64,000 nucleotides of DNA from Myxococcales bacterium (GCA_016794525.1 JAEUJY010000090.1:1-64000), one strand, 5' to 3'. Counted from the first letter of the stretch, positions 15,883 to 25,319 are shown. Notes: a model not told the origin generated them from the sequence alone. Numbers and translations: made by a program.

Positions 15883-18674
15883 GGTCGCGACCGATCGCGA
15901 CGGCGGCGGTGCTCGCGCTGGTCGCCGCGTGCGGCCCGCGCCCGCCCAACTTCGCCGGGCTCACGACCACCCCGCGCACGCTGACGGTGCAGCACGCGAT
16001 CACGGTGGTCCAGCTGACCAACGGCATGCAGGTGGCGATCGTCCCCGACGATCGCTCGAACCTGGTGTCGGTCGACGTCCGCTACCGGGTCGGCGCCGAC
16101 CAGGACCCGACGAGCCGCGCCGGCCTGGCCCACCTGGTCGAGCACCTGACGTTCCAGGCCGCGGGTGACGACCTCGGCACGCCGCTGTTCGATCGGTTCG
16201 TCGCGGTGGCGCTCGGCTTCAACGCCTACACCGAGCGCGACGTGACCCACTACACGTCGACCGCGCTGGCCGATCGGGTCGACGCGCTGCTCGAGCTCGA
16301 GGCGCGGCGCCTCGAGACGCCGTGCGCGGCGATCCCCGACGACCGCTTCGTCCGCGAGCGCGACGTCGTGCTGGCCGAGCAGGCGCAGCGCGCGTCGCCG
16401 TGGAGCGAGGTCATGGGCGAGATCGATCGCGCGGTGTGGGGCACCGCCCACCCCTACGGCCACCCGGTCGGCAGCGCCGAGATCGCCCGGGCGACCCAGG
16501 CCGAGGCCTGCGCGTTCGTCGATCGCTACTACACGCCGATGCGCGCGATCCTGGTGGTGTCGGGCAACGTCGATCCCGCCGCGCTGCAGCCGCGCATCGC
16601 CGCGCGCTTCGGGGCGATCAGCCGCGGCGACGGCCTGCCCGAGCCGCTGGCGCCGGTCGCGCCGCCGCGCCTCACCGGCACCCGCAGCAAGCACACCGCC
16701 GACGTCGCGCACCCGACCGCGGTGATCGTGCTGCCGGCGCCGGCGTGGGGCGCCCCCGACGAGGTCGTCCACGAGGCGGCGATGGCCGTCGCCGGCACCG
16801 CGCTGGCCGAGCTCGACGCCGCGACGCCGTGGATCGTCGGCACCGACGTCGGCTACGGCGGCGGCGCCTACCAGCGGGTGACGCTGGTGCGGGTCGAGGT
16901 GACCGACGCCGGCCGGCTCGACGCCGCGGTGGCGGCGGTGATGCGGGCCGCGCGGGGCCCGCTCGACGAGCCCGACCGCGACGAGGATCCCGACGACAAC
17001 GACGACTACGACGACCACGTCGTGGCCCAGTACCTGACCGATCTGCGCGGCGCGCTGCTGGCCAGCGCGATCACCGCCACCGATCGCTTCGGGTGGGCCG
17101 GCGACACGGTCGCCGACTACCTGACGTTCACCGACCACCGCGACTTCGCGATCGCGCGGATGCGCGCCACCGACGCGCTCACCGGGCGACAGCTGGTCGA
17201 TCACCTGCGCGCGCGGTTCGTGCCGGCGCACGCCCACGTCGCGCGCATCGTCCCGCGCGGCCAGGGCGCCGCCGCGCCGCCGCTGGTCGCCCCCGGCGCC
17301 GCCCGCGCGTACGACCTGCCGGTGTGGCGGACGCCGGTCGACGCCGCCGCCGCGGCGCGCCCCGAGCCGCTGCCGGCCGCCGCGCCGCCGCTGGCGATCG
17401 ACGAGCTCACGCTGGCCAACGGCCTGCGGGTCTTGCTCTACGCCGAGCCGCGCAGCCTGGGCTTCCAGGCCCGGCTGCTGATCCCCGCCGGGACCAGCGA
17501 CGAGCCCGCCGATCAGCCCGGCGTCGCGCGGCTGGCGGCGACCTACCTGCGCAACGACGTCGATCGCGACATCTCGCCGTCGACCCGCGCCACGATCGCC
17601 TGGGCGCTGCGGCGCAACACCCGGCTCACCGCGACCGCCGACGAGGAGTTCACCACCTTCGCCGCCGGCGGCATGGCGCTGTTCGGCGACTGGCACCTGT
17701 GGCGCCTGGCGTGGCTGATCGATCAGGGCCATTACCGCGGGCGCGACCTCGCCGCGTGGCGCCGCGCGCTCGCGGCCGCGCCCGCCGCGAAGCCGGAGCC
17801 GGCCGCCGCCGCGATCCGGGCGCGCATGTTCGGCGCCCAGCACCCCTACGGGCGCGCCCGCCCGGCGCCCGCGGCGGTCGCCGAGCGCGACGTCGACCAG
17901 CTCGCGGCCTGGCGGCGGACCCAGCTCGGGCTCGCCGGCGCGACGCTGATCGTCAGCGGCAGCTTCGACCGCGCGGCGATGCGCGCCGAGGCGATCGCGC
18001 TGTTCGGTGGCCTGGCAGCGGCGCCCCGCCCCGCCCGCGCGCCGGCGCCGGCGCCGACGCCGATCCGCGGCCCGGCGTGGTTCGCGATCCGCGACCGCGC
18101 CGCGCGCCAGGTGACGCTGACCGTCAACCTGGTCGCGGCGTCGGATCGCGTCGCCGACCGCGCCGCGCGGCAGGTGCTCGCGGCGATGGCCGAGGACCGG
18201 CTCCGCGAGGTGCGCGAAGGCCTGGGCGCGAGCTACGCGGTCGGCAGCGGCTACGACGTCCGCGCCGCGGCCAGCGTGTTCGTCGTCGAGTCGGCGCTGG
18301 CGCCGGATCGCGCGCCGCGCGCCGCCGCGGTGATCCGCGATCAGCTGGCCGCGCTGCGCGCCGACCCCGCGAGCGTCGCCGCCGACTTCGTCCGGGCGCG
18401 GCGCCGGCTGGTCGCCCAGGCGCTGGCGTCGTCGACCGAGGCCACCGCGGTCGCCGCGCGGCTCGAGCGCGTCGTGCGCCACGGCGGCGACCTGCGCGCG
18501 CTGACCACCGTCGCCAGCGACCTCGCGACCGTCACGCTCGACCAGGTGGCGGCGGTCGCGCAGGCCGATCTCGATCCGGCGCGGATGGTGGTGTCGGTCG
18601 ACGGGCCGCCCGCCGCGCTCCAGGCCACGCTCGACGCGCTCGGCGCGACCGACGTCGCGTGGTTCGACGAGTGA
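15879..18674 (+). CDS. M16 metallopeptidase lipoprotein 3
   Basis: This 931-residue paralogue of the preceding gene starts at GTG 15879, which overlaps the previous TGA (GTGA). The signal peptide ends in VAAC (Cys18). The zinc site is H85-x-x-E88-H89 (HLVEH) with Glu167 in VVLAEQAQR. The equivalent acidic insert is DEPDRDEDPDDNDDYDD. The second M16 half lacks the zinc motif. Order, spacing and sequence along the whole length match protein 2, so these two arose by tandem duplication. Likely role: periplasmic or surface degradation of peptides or small proteins; the substrate is unknown. Confidence 0.9.
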   Translation: MRSRPIATAAVLALVAACGPRPPNFAGLTTTPRTLTVQHAITVVQLTNGMQVAIVPDDRSNLVSVDVRYRVGADQDPTSRAGLAHLVEHLTFQAAGDDLGTPLFDRFVAVALGFNAYTERDVTHYTSTALADRVDALLELEARRLETPCAAIPDDRFVRERDVVLAEQAQRASPWSEVMGEIDRAVWGTAHPYGHPVGSAEIARATQAEACAFVDRYYTPMRAILVVSGNVDPAALQPRIAARFGAISRGDGLPEPLAPVAPPRLTGTRSKHTADVAHPTAVIVLPAPAWGAPDEVVHEAAMAVAGTALAELDAATPWIVGTDVGYGGGAYQRVTLVRVEVTDAGRLDAAVAAVMRAARGPLDEPDRDEDPDDNDDYDDHVVAQYLTDLRGALLASAITATDRFGWAGDTVADYLTFTDHRDFAIARMRATDALTGRQLVDHLRARFVPAHAHVARIVPRGQGAAAPPLVAPGAARAYDLPVWRTPVDAAAAARPEPLPAAAPPLAIDELTLANGLRVLLYAEPRSLGFQARLLIPAGTSDEPADQPGVARLAATYLRNDVDRDISPSTRATIAWALRRNTRLTATADEEFTTFAAGGMALFGDWHLWRLAWLIDQGHYRGRDLAAWRRALAAAPAAKPEPAAAAIRARMFGAQHPYGRARPAPAAVAERDVDQLAAWRRTQLGLAGATLIVSGSFDRAAMRAEAIALFGGLAAAPRPARAPAPAPTPIRGPAWFAIRDRAARQVTLTVNLVAASDRVADRAARQVLAAMAEDRLREVREGLGASYAVGSGYDVRAAASVFVVESALAPDRAPRAAAVIRDQLAALRADPASVAADFVRARRRLVAQALASSTEATAVAARLERVVRHGGDLRALTTVASDLATVTLDQVAAVAQADLDPARMVVSVDGPPAALQATLDALGATDVAWFDE
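18506..18568 (+). repeat. 63-base direct repeat, copy 2 (in M16 gene 3)
   Basis: Second copy of the exact 63-base repeat at 15714-15776. It is a possible substrate for homologous recombination that could collapse the two coupled M16 genes into one. Confidence 0.9.
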
Positions 18675-18747
18675 GCGCCGCCGCGGCCGCGCTTCGCCCG
18701 GCGCGCCGGTTGGCGGTCGCGCCGCGGATCGGCTAGAACCGCCGCCC

Positions 18748-19653
18748 ATGGCCGGCTCGACAGGACAGGTCCTCACCTCGCTGGTCGTCAACCTGGTGAT
18801 CGCCGCCAGCAAGGGCGTGGCGGCGGTGATCACCGGCTCGGGCGCGATGCTCGCGGAGACGATCCACTCGTTCGCCGACTGCGCCAACCAGGGCCTGCTG
18901 TTGTTCGGCATCAAGCAGGCGCAGCGTCCGCCGACGCCGACCCACCCGCTCGGCCACGGCCGCGCGCTGTACTTCTGGTCGTTCATGGTCGCGCTGCTGT
19001 TGTTCTCGGGCGGCGGCGTGTTCTCGATCTACGAGGGCATCCACAAGATCCAGCACCCGGAGGCGGTGAACGACATCCTGGCCGGGGTGATCGTGCTCGG
19101 GCTGGCGATCGCGCTCGAGGGCTACGCCACGATCGGCAACCTGCGCGAGATGAAGACCCGGCGCGGCGCGACGCCGCTGTTCCGCTACCTGCGCGAGACC
19201 AAGGATTCGGACCTGGTGGTGGTGTTCGGCGAGAACTCCGCTGCGGTGCTCGGCCTGGTGCTGGCGATGGGCGCGCTGGTGATGGCGAAGACCACCGGCG
19301 ACGGCCGCTGGGACGGCGTCGGCTCGCTGGCGGTCGGGATCGTGCTGGTCGCTGTCGCGGTGTTCCTGGCCAAGGAGATCAAGTCGCTGCTGGTGGGCGA
19401 GAGCGCCGACCCGACGATCGAGGCGGCCGTGACGCAGATCGCCGCCGCCGATCCCCACATCGACGCCGTGCTGCGGGTGCTGACCATCCAGCAGGGCCCG
19501 GGCGAGGTGGTGGTCGCGATGAAGGTGAAGATGAAGGCCGGCCTCACCACCGGCGGCTCGCTGTGCGCGGCGATCAACGACTTCGAGACCAAGCTCCAGG
19601 CCGCGCGGCCCGAGATCAAGTGGTCGTTCATCGAGCCCGACGTGGCCGACTGA
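18748..19653 (+). CDS. Cation diffusion facilitator (CDF) transporter
   Basis: This 301-residue inner-membrane protein exports divalent metal such as Zn2+ by proton exchange. It has about six transmembrane segments. Segment 2 carries the metal-site motif HSFADCANQ, the loop HPLGHGRALYFWSF is a CDF signature, and segment 5 follows DGVGSLAVGIVL. A cytoplasmic C-terminal domain of about 90 residues follows, with an alpha/beta pattern (VLTIQQGPGEVVVAMKVKM). Length fits the family. The metal specificity cannot be told from sequence alone. It stands alone between the M16 array and the regulator gene. Confidence 0.9.
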   Translation: MAGSTGQVLTSLVVNLVIAASKGVAAVITGSGAMLAETIHSFADCANQGLLLFGIKQAQRPPTPTHPLGHGRALYFWSFMVALLLFSGGGVFSIYEGIHKIQHPEAVNDILAGVIVLGLAIALEGYATIGNLREMKTRRGATPLFRYLRETKDSDLVVVFGENSAAVLGLVLAMGALVMAKTTGDGRWDGVGSLAVGIVLVAVAVFLAKEIKSLLVGESADPTIEAAVTQIAAADPHIDAVLRVLTIQQGPGEVVVAMKVKMKAGLTTGGSLCAAINDFETKLQAARPEIKWSFIEPDVAD

Positions 19654-19693
19654 CGTCATTGACAAGGTGAGGCCGATTCCTGCGAGATCGGAC

Positions 19694-19723
19694 TTGCCAA
19701 CGGCGTAAGCTGCTGTCGATACT
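19694..19723 (+). promoter_or_regulatory. Candidate promoter of the scfR-ccr-epimerase operon
   Basis: TTGCCA (19694-19699) and GATACT (19718-19723) are spaced by 18 bases, a reasonable match to a sigma-70 type -35/-10 pair in an otherwise GC-rich stretch, and they lie 29 bases before the regulator's ATG. This is a motif reading only. Confidence 0.4.
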
Positions 19724-19728
19724 CAGCA

Positions 19729-19745
19729 TGCGCCTTCACGGCGCA
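19729..19745. promoter_or_regulatory. Inverted repeat before the acyl-regulator start
   Basis: TGCGCC (19729-19734) and GGCGCA (19740-19745) form a perfect 6-bp inverted repeat with a 5-base loop, directly downstream of the candidate -10 and 7 bases from the ATG. It could be an autoregulatory operator of the ScfR-like protein or a leader hairpin. Confidence 0.35.
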
Positions 19746-19752
19746 GTGCGCC

Positions 19753-21198
19753 ATGGACTCTGCCCTGATCGGTCAGCGCCTCCGTCAGCTCCGGCTCGCC
19801 CGTGAGCTGACCCAGGCCGATCTGGCCAAGCAGCTGGCCATCTCGCCCGCGTACCTGAACCTGCTCGAGAAGGGCCGGCGGACGATGCAGTTCCCGCTGC
19901 TGCTCCGGGCGCTGACGCTCCTGGGCGCCGACCTCGAGGCGTTCATGGCCGACGCCGCCGGCGCGCGCCCCGAGGACGCGCTGGCCCACCTGCTCGACGA
20001 TCCGCTGACCGCGACGCTGGCCCTCGACGAGCACGACCTGGCGCGGCTGCGCTCCGAGCCGCGGGTCGCCACGACGATCGCCGCGCTCTACCACCTCTAC
20101 AAGAACACCCGCGCGCAGCTCGACGTGGCGATGTCCAAGCTCGAGGCCGGCGGGCCGGTGCCGCTGGGCTACGCGCCGGGCGACGAGGTCACCGACTTCC
20201 TCGAGCGCCACCGCAACTACTTCCCCGAGCTCGAGGCCGCCGCCGACGAGGTCCGGGCCAAGGCCGCGCTGCCGCGACGCTACCCCGCCGAGGCGCTGGC
20301 GGCGCTGCTCGGCGATCAGTTCGGCGTGACCGTCGCGGTGACGCCGCCGGCCGGCGCGTCGAGCGTCGTGCGCGCGTTCGATCCCGCGGCGCGGCGGCTG
20401 ACGCTGTCGACCGACCTCAGCGATCAGGCGCTGAAGTTCCAGCTCGCCCACGTGATCGGGCTGTGCGTGCTCGACGGCAACCGCCTGCACGAGCGGCTGA
20501 CCGAGGCCAGCGCGCCGCGCCACACCGAGACCGGCCACCTGATCAAGATCCACCTCGCCAACTACTTCGCCGGCGCGCTGCTCCTGCCCTACCGCGAGTT
20601 CTTCGCCGAGGTGCAGCGCACCCGCTACGACGTCGCCCGGCTGGTCGGGCTGTTCGCGTCGTCGTGGGAGGCGGTCGCGCACCGGATGTGCAACCTCGGC
20701 GACCCGCGGGCCGCCGGCCTGCCGCTGCACTTCCTCCGCGTCGACGCCGCCGGCAACGTCTCGAAGCGCTACTCGGCGTCGGGGCTGCGGTTCCCGGCCG
20801 GCCACGGCTCGTGCCCGAAGTGGGCGGTCCACGCCGCGTTCATGACGCCGGCGCTGATCACCAAGCAGTACTCGGCGATGCCCGACGGCCACACGTACTT
20901 CTGCTTCGCCAAGGTGATCTCGCAGCCGATGGCCGGCTCGCTGGTGCGCGGCGTCAACTACGCGATCGGCCTCGGCACCCAGGCCGAGGCCGCGCGGGCG
21001 ATGGTCTACGCCGACGACGTGCCGCGCGATCGGCCGGTGCCGGTGGGGCTGACCTGCCGCTTCTGCGAGCGCACCGACTGCTCGCAGCGCGCCGCGCCCA
21101 GCTACAAGTTCCCGCTGACCATCGACGAGAACGTCAAGAAGGACAACTTCTTCTCGCCGCTCGTCGACGCCGACCGCCACCCGAAAGGACAGCCGTGA
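19753..21198 (+). CDS. Short-chain fatty-acyl transcriptional regulator (XRE/IrrE-like)
   Basis: This 481-residue regulator has an N-terminal helix-turn-helix of XRE type (about residues 6-62, [25 protein letters not shown]). A middle ImmA/IrrE-like region follows that lacks a clear HExxH, reading FQLAHVIGL instead. The C-terminal region carries [10 protein letters not shown] and [12 protein letters not shown] as in the ScfR family (RamB/PrpR/MccR type), which sense short-chain acyl-CoA and control acetate, propionate or ethylmalonyl-CoA genes. Its TGA overlaps the GTG of the crotonyl-CoA carboxylase/reductase gene, so it most likely controls that operon including itself. Confidence 0.88.
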   Translation: MDSALIGQRLRQLRLARELTQADLAKQLAISPAYLNLLEKGRRTMQFPLLLRALTLLGADLEAFMADAAGARPEDALAHLLDDPLTATLALDEHDLARLRSEPRVATTIAALYHLYKNTRAQLDVAMSKLEAGGPVPLGYAPGDEVTDFLERHRNYFPELEAAADEVRAKAALPRRYPAEALAALLGDQFGVTVAVTPPAGASSVVRAFDPAARRLTLSTDLSDQALKFQLAHVIGLCVLDGNRLHERLTEASAPRHTETGHLIKIHLANYFAGALLLPYREFFAEVQRTRYDVARLVGLFASSWEAVAHRMCNLGDPRAAGLPLHFLRVDAAGNVSKRYSASGLRFPAGHGSCPKWAVHAAFMTPALITKQYSAMPDGHTYFCFAKVISQPMAGSLVRGVNYAIGLGTQAEAARAMVYADDVPRDRPVPVGLTCRFCERTDCSQRAAPSYKFPLTIDENVKKDNFFSPLVDADRHPKGQP

Positions 21199-22466
21199 CC
21201 CGCGACCTCTACCCACTCGGTGACGTCCCCGACCTGGGCGTGGTGCCCGCCAAGATGCTGGCCCAGGTGATCCGCGCCGACCGCTTCGGCGAGCCGATCG
21301 ACGCGTTCCGCGAGGAGGCCATCGCCGTCCCGGCGCTGGCGCCTCACGACGTGCTGGTCTACGTGATGGCCGCCGGCGTCAACTACAACAACGTCTGGGC
21401 GGCGATGGGCGTGCCGATCGACGTGATCAAGACCCGGCAGAAGAAGGGCGAGCCCGAGGACTTCCACATCGGCGGCTCCGACGCGTCGGGCGTGGTGTGG
21501 GCGGTCGGGTCGGCGGTCGAGAACGTCAAGGTCGGCGACGAGGTGGTGGTCCACTGCGGCATGTGGAACCACGACGACCCGTGGGTCGCCGCCGGCAAGG
21601 ATCCGATGTTCGCCCCGAGCCAGATCATCTGGGGCTACGAGTCGAACTGGGGCAGCTTCGCGCAGTACACCAAGGTCCAGGACCACCAGTGCCTGCCCAA
21701 GCCGCCGCAGCTGACCTGGGAGGAGGCCGCGGCCTACATGCTGGTCGGCGCCACCGCCTACCGGATGCTCCACGGCTGGCCGCCCAACGTCGTCGGCCCC
21801 GGCGATCCGGTGCTGGTGTGGGGCGGCGCCGGTGGCCTCGGCTCGATGGCGATCCAGATCATCAAGGCCGCCGGCGGGCGCGCGGTCGCGGTGGTGTCGG
21901 GCGACGACAAGATCGAGTACTGCAAGCAGCTGGGCGCGGTCGGCGTGATCGATCGCCGCAAGTTCAGCCACTGGGGCAAGCTGCCGCGCTGGAGCGACGA
22001 GCTCGAGTACGGGCTGTGGCTCAAGGGCGCGCGCGAGTTCGGCAAGGCGTTCTGGGAGGCGCTCGGCGAGAAGAAGAGCCCGACGATCGTCTTCGAGCAC
22101 CCCGGCGAGACGACGCTGCCGACGTCGTGCTTCATGACCGAGACCGGCGGCATGATCGTGATCTGCGCCGGCACCACCGGCTACAACGCGACGCTCGACC
22201 TGCGCTACCACTGGATGCGGCAGAAGCGCCTGCAGGGCTCGCACTTCGCCAACGACGCGCAGTCGGCGGGCATCAACCAGCTGGTGATCGACGGCAAGGT
22301 CGACCCGTGCCTCGCGCGGACGTTCGCGTTCGACGAGACCGGGTCGTGCCACCAGCTGATGCGCGAGAACAAGCACCCCAGCGGCAACATGTCGATCCTG
22401 GTCAACGCGCCGCGGCCCGGCCTGCGCGACCTCGCCGACGTGCGCGCGGCGCGAGGTGCGCGGTGA
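21195..22466 (+). CDS. ccr: Crotonyl-CoA carboxylase/reductase
   Basis: Ccr reductively carboxylates crotonyl-CoA to ethylmalonyl-CoA with NADPH and CO2, the hallmark step of the ethylmalonyl-CoA pathway, and it also supplies extender units to polyketide synthases. The 423-residue protein is a medium-chain dehydrogenase with the nucleotide-binding loop [13 protein letters not shown]. Ccr-type signatures include [26 protein letters not shown] and [15 protein letters not shown], and the length is typical. GTG 21195 overlaps the regulator's TGA and is preceded by GAAAGGAC. It is itself coupled by GTGA to the epimerase gene. No polyketide synthase is nearby, so central acetyl-CoA or storage-polymer metabolism is the likelier role. 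Confidence 0.95.
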   Translation: MTRDLYPLGDVPDLGVVPAKMLAQVIRADRFGEPIDAFREEAIAVPALAPHDVLVYVMAAGVNYNNVWAAMGVPIDVIKTRQKKGEPEDFHIGGSDASGVVWAVGSAVENVKVGDEVVVHCGMWNHDDPWVAAGKDPMFAPSQIIWGYESNWGSFAQYTKVQDHQCLPKPPQLTWEEAAAYMLVGATAYRMLHGWPPNVVGPGDPVLVWGGAGGLGSMAIQIIKAAGGRAVAVVSGDDKIEYCKQLGAVGVIDRRKFSHWGKLPRWSDELEYGLWLKGAREFGKAFWEALGEKKSPTIVFEHPGETTLPTSCFMTETGGMIVICAGTTGYNATLDLRYHWMRQKRLQGSHFANDAQSAGINQLVIDGKVDPCLARTFAFDETGSCHQLMRENKHPSGNMSILVNAPRPGLRDLADVRAARGAR

Positions 22467-22954
22467 GCGCGCGGCCGTTCCGGGTGCTCGGCCTGCAGCA
22501 GATCGCGATCGGCGGGCCGTCGAAGGCGGCGCTGCGCGCGCTGTGGGTCGACCTGCTCGGCGTCGCCGTCGAGGGCTCGTTCCGCAGCGAGCGCGAGAAC
22601 GTCGACGAGGACATCTGCGCGGTCGGCGCCGGCGCGGCCCGGGTCGAGATCGATCTGATGGAGCCGATCGACCCGACCAAGGCGCCCCGGGTCCACGAGC
22701 CGCCGCTCAACCACCTCGGCCTGTGGATCGACGATCTGCCGGCGGCGGTGGCGTGGCTGACCGAGCGCGGCGTGCGGTTCACGCCGGGCGGCATCCGCAA
22801 GGGCGCGGCCGGCTTCGACGTGTGCTTCATCCACCCCAAGGGCTCGGCCGAGGCGCCCCACGGCGGCGCCGGCGTGCTGATCGAGCTGGTGGCCGCGCCG
22901 CCGGCGCTGGTCGCCGCGATGGACGCGCTGGCCGCCGGCGCCGCCGCGGAATAG
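22463..22954 (+). CDS. VOC-fold epimerase, probable ethylmalonyl-/methylmalonyl-CoA epimerase
   Basis: This 163-residue vicinal-oxygen-chelate protein has two beta-alpha-beta-beta-beta units. Candidate metal ligands are Gln in LQQIAIGG (where the classical epimerase has His), His in NHLGLWIDD, and Glu in GVLIELV. Its GTG overlaps the ccr TGA (GTGA), so it is made together with Ccr, whose product must be epimerised before the mutase step. That context argues for ethylmalonyl/methylmalonyl-CoA epimerase. A lactoylglutathione-lyase-like activity, the default database label for this subfamily, remains possible because of the Gln substitution. Confidence 0.7.
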   Translation: MSARPFRVLGLQQIAIGGPSKAALRALWVDLLGVAVEGSFRSERENVDEDICAVGAGAARVEIDLMEPIDPTKAPRVHEPPLNHLGLWIDDLPAAVAWLTERGVRFTPGGIRKGAAGFDVCFIHPKGSAEAPHGGAGVLIELVAAPPALVAAMDALAAGAAAE

Positions 22955-22981
22955 CCGCGGCCGCCCCGGCGTTGCCGGCGG

Positions 22982-23944
22982 ATGGGGCCCCGGGCCTGCG
23001 CCATCGTCGCCGCGATCGTCCTCGGCAGCTGCCACCGGCCGCCGCCGCGCGTCGCCGCGCTGGTCGGGCCCAGCCCGCTCGCGCCGCCGGTCGAGGCCGC
23101 GCCGCCGCCGGCGCCCGCCGTCGACGATCGCCTGGCGGCGCTGGCCGTGCGCGACGACGACTTCTACCGGCCGGTGCTCTACACGTGGACCCCGGCCGCG
23201 TCGATCCCGGCGCTGCGCTACACGCGGCGGCTGCTGGTCGCGACCGCCACCACCGGCCGCTTCGTCTCGCCGTTCAACCGCGCGCTGGCCCAGGTGGCGC
23301 GGCGGCCGGGCAGCGGGCAGGCGATCGCCCGCGCGCTGACCACCGATCCGGCGCTGATCCACCGGCGCTACGCCTGGCCGGCGCCGTTCGCGACGGTGCT
23401 CGGGCTCGGGCCGCGCAGCTACGGCACCGCGCTGGTGCGGATCGAGCTGGCGCCCGAGGCGTGGATCGGCCGCTTCGATCCGACCGCGCGCGAGCCGTTC
23501 GCGTTCGTCGACGCCGGCGGCCAGCCGGTGGCGATGGCGACGGTGCTGGCCCAGCCGGCGCGGGTCGGCGCGATCTTCCACGTGCGCACCGATCCGTGGC
23601 AGGGCGTCGCGTTCCGCGAGTACGTCGTCGTCAGCCCGGCGATGGTGGCGGCGTGGTCGATCGCGACGCCGGCGATCCGCGCCGAGCTGGCCGCCGAGCG
23701 CGCGCTCCTGGCCGACCTCGAGCCCGGCGTCGCCGCGCTCGACCGCGACGACGCCACCGCCAGCGCGGTGTCGGCGTGGGGCCGCGGCGCCCGCGCCGGC
23801 GGCCTGGCCGCGGCGTGGCGAGCGGCGCTGGCGTTCGACAACCCGCGCTACCGGCCGAGCCGCGCCAACCTGCGCCGGATCGATCGCGCGCTCGCGGCCT
23901 GGGATCCGGCCGGGCCGCCGCTCGAGGTCACGCCTGGGCCGTGA
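22982..23944 (+). CDS. Hypothetical lipoprotein
   Basis: This 320-residue predicted lipoprotein (lipobox LGSC, Cys17) has a Pro-rich tether (PPVEAAPPPAP) of about 40 residues. The mature domain contains YTWTPAASIPALRYTRRLL and FHVRTDPWQGVAFREYVVVS and a helical C-terminal third rich in Ala and Arg. No known domain is recognised. The gene converges with the HIT gene and overlaps its end by 17 bases. Confidence 0.6.
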   Translation: MGPRACAIVAAIVLGSCHRPPPRVAALVGPSPLAPPVEAAPPPAPAVDDRLAALAVRDDDFYRPVLYTWTPAASIPALRYTRRLLVATATTGRFVSPFNRALAQVARRPGSGQAIARALTTDPALIHRRYAWPAPFATVLGLGPRSYGTALVRIELAPEAWIGRFDPTAREPFAFVDAGGQPVAMATVLAQPARVGAIFHVRTDPWQGVAFREYVVVSPAMVAAWSIATPAIRAELAAERALLADLEPGVAALDRDDATASAVSAWGRGARAGGLAAAWRAALAFDNPRYRPSRANLRRIDRALAAWDPAGPPLEVTPGP

Positions 23945-24443
23945 CCGCCGCGCGCCACGCCGCCGCGTACTCGTCGCGCAGCGCCTGCCACTCGTCGGGC
24001 TCGCCCACCCACACGCCGCCCTGCCAGCTGAACACGTCGGCCGGGCGATCGTGGTCGTCGTAGAGCGGGATGACGTGGACGTGCAGGTGCATCGAGGTCT
24101 GGGTCAGCTCGCCCGCGCTCGAGCCGGTCGACGTGACGTAGACCCGCAGCGGCTGGCGGATCCGCTCGAGCATCTTGGCCGCGTGCAGCGCGTCGGCGTT
24201 GATCCGCGCCCACAGGGCCGACGTCACGCCGGTGTAGGTGACGACGTGGGCCCGCGGCATGACGACGACGTGGCCCCAGCGGCGGACGTAGCGCGGCAAC
24301 AGCACGAGGATGTCGTCGTCCTCGTGGACCGCGTAGGTCGCGCCGACCTGGCGATCGCGGATGGCGCACATCAGGCACGGCGGCGATCCGCCCTCGGCGC
24401 GGATCCGCGCCAGGGCCTCGTCCCGCGAGATCAGCGTCGGCAT
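23928..24443 (-). CDS. HIT-family hydrolase
   Basis: This 171-residue histidine-triad protein has the catalytic stretch MHLHVHVIP, with the His nucleophile within H-x-H-x-H. The first half has CLMCAI (a CxxC pair, often zinc-binding in HIT proteins) and the typical WGHVVVMPRAHV. HIT enzymes cleave nucleotide conjugates such as Ap4A or AMP-lysine. ATG 24443 starts the conserved domain. Stand-alone gene with a 17-base convergent overlap with its neighbour. Confidence 0.88.
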   Translation of the reverse strand: MPTLISRDEALARIRAEGGSPPCLMCAIRDRQVGATYAVHEDDDILVLLPRYVRRWGHVVVMPRAHVVTYTGVTSALWARINADALHAAKMLERIRQPLRVYVTSTGSSAGELTQTSMHLHVHVIPLYDDHDRPADVFSWQGGVWVGEPDEWQALRDEYAAAWRAAVTAQA

Positions 24444-24518
24444 GCCGGCACGAACGCGCGATCGGCGCCGCCTGTTCCCGCCGCGCGCGGCCGGCGTCGC
24501 CGGGTGTACGATGGGCCC

Positions 24519-25319
24519 ATGCGTGCCGCCTTGATCCTGGTGCTGATCGCCGGCTGCGCGTCCGGCACCGTGGCCGGCGCCGACGACGCGCGCGAGGCCG
24601 ACGCCGCCGCCGGCGATCCCGACGCCGCCGCCGCGATCGACGCGTCGACCTCGACGCCCGACGCCGCGACCGACGCCGCCGCCTGCGCCAACACGCCGTG
24701 CGACATCTACAGCCAGTGCGGCTGCACCGCGGCGACGCCGGTGTGCGACCTCGACCCCAACAACCTGCCGACCGGCGCCACCGCGTGCCGGGTCGATCAG
24801 TTCGGCGGCGGCGAGGCCACGCTGTGCACCCGGTCGACGACCTGCCTGGCCGGCCACTCGTGCGTCGGCGGGCGCTGCCGCACGTTCTGCCAGGACGACG
24901 CGACCTGCCCCGGCGAGGGCGGGCTGTGCATCCTGACGGTGACGACCGGCTCGACGACGATCCCCGGCGTGACGATGTGCACGACCGACTGCGCGCCGCC
25001 GTCGACGACCAACGCCACCTGCCCGGCGGGCTGGGCCTGCCACGTCTACTCGGACCAGGCGACCAGCCGCTTCCTGACCGACTGCAACGCGCCGCCGGCC
25101 AGCGGCGGCGGCGTCGGCGCCGCCTGCACCGGCAACCCCAGCTGCGCGCCCGGGCTCGACTGCGTCAACCTCACGCCCGGCGGCATGCAGTGCCGGCCGA
25201 CCTGCCTATGCCCCGGCGGCAACTGCGCGGCCGGCACGTGCGCCGGCGGGACCGGCAGCTGCCGCCCGTTCTCGACGCCGGTGATCATCGGCGGCGCCCA
25301 GTACGGCGCGTGCTTCTAG
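24519..25319 (+). CDS. Cys-rich hypothetical lipoprotein
   Basis: The 266-residue product begins with a very short signal and lipobox IAGC (Cys13), then an Asp/Ala-rich tether of about 45 residues. The mature part has more than 20 cysteines in small disulphide-type modules (CSQCGCT-like, TTCLAGHSCVGGRCRTFC, CLCPGGNCAAGTC). This is a typical myxobacterial surface or secreted Cys-rich protein of unknown function. The last ten bases overlap the start of the dihaem cytochrome gene, so the two are likely co-expressed. Confidence 0.7.
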   Translation: MRAALILVLIAGCASGTVAGADDAREADAAAGDPDAAAAIDASTSTPDAATDAAACANTPCDIYSQCGCTAATPVCDLDPNNLPTGATACRVDQFGGGEATLCTRSTTCLAGHSCVGGRCRTFCQDDATCPGEGGLCILTVTTGSTTIPGVTMCTTDCAPPSTTNATCPAGWACHVYSDQATSRFLTDCNAPPASGGGVGAACTGNPSCAPGLDCVNLTPGGMQCRPTCLCPGGNCAAGTCAGGTGSCRPFSTPVIIGGAQYGACF

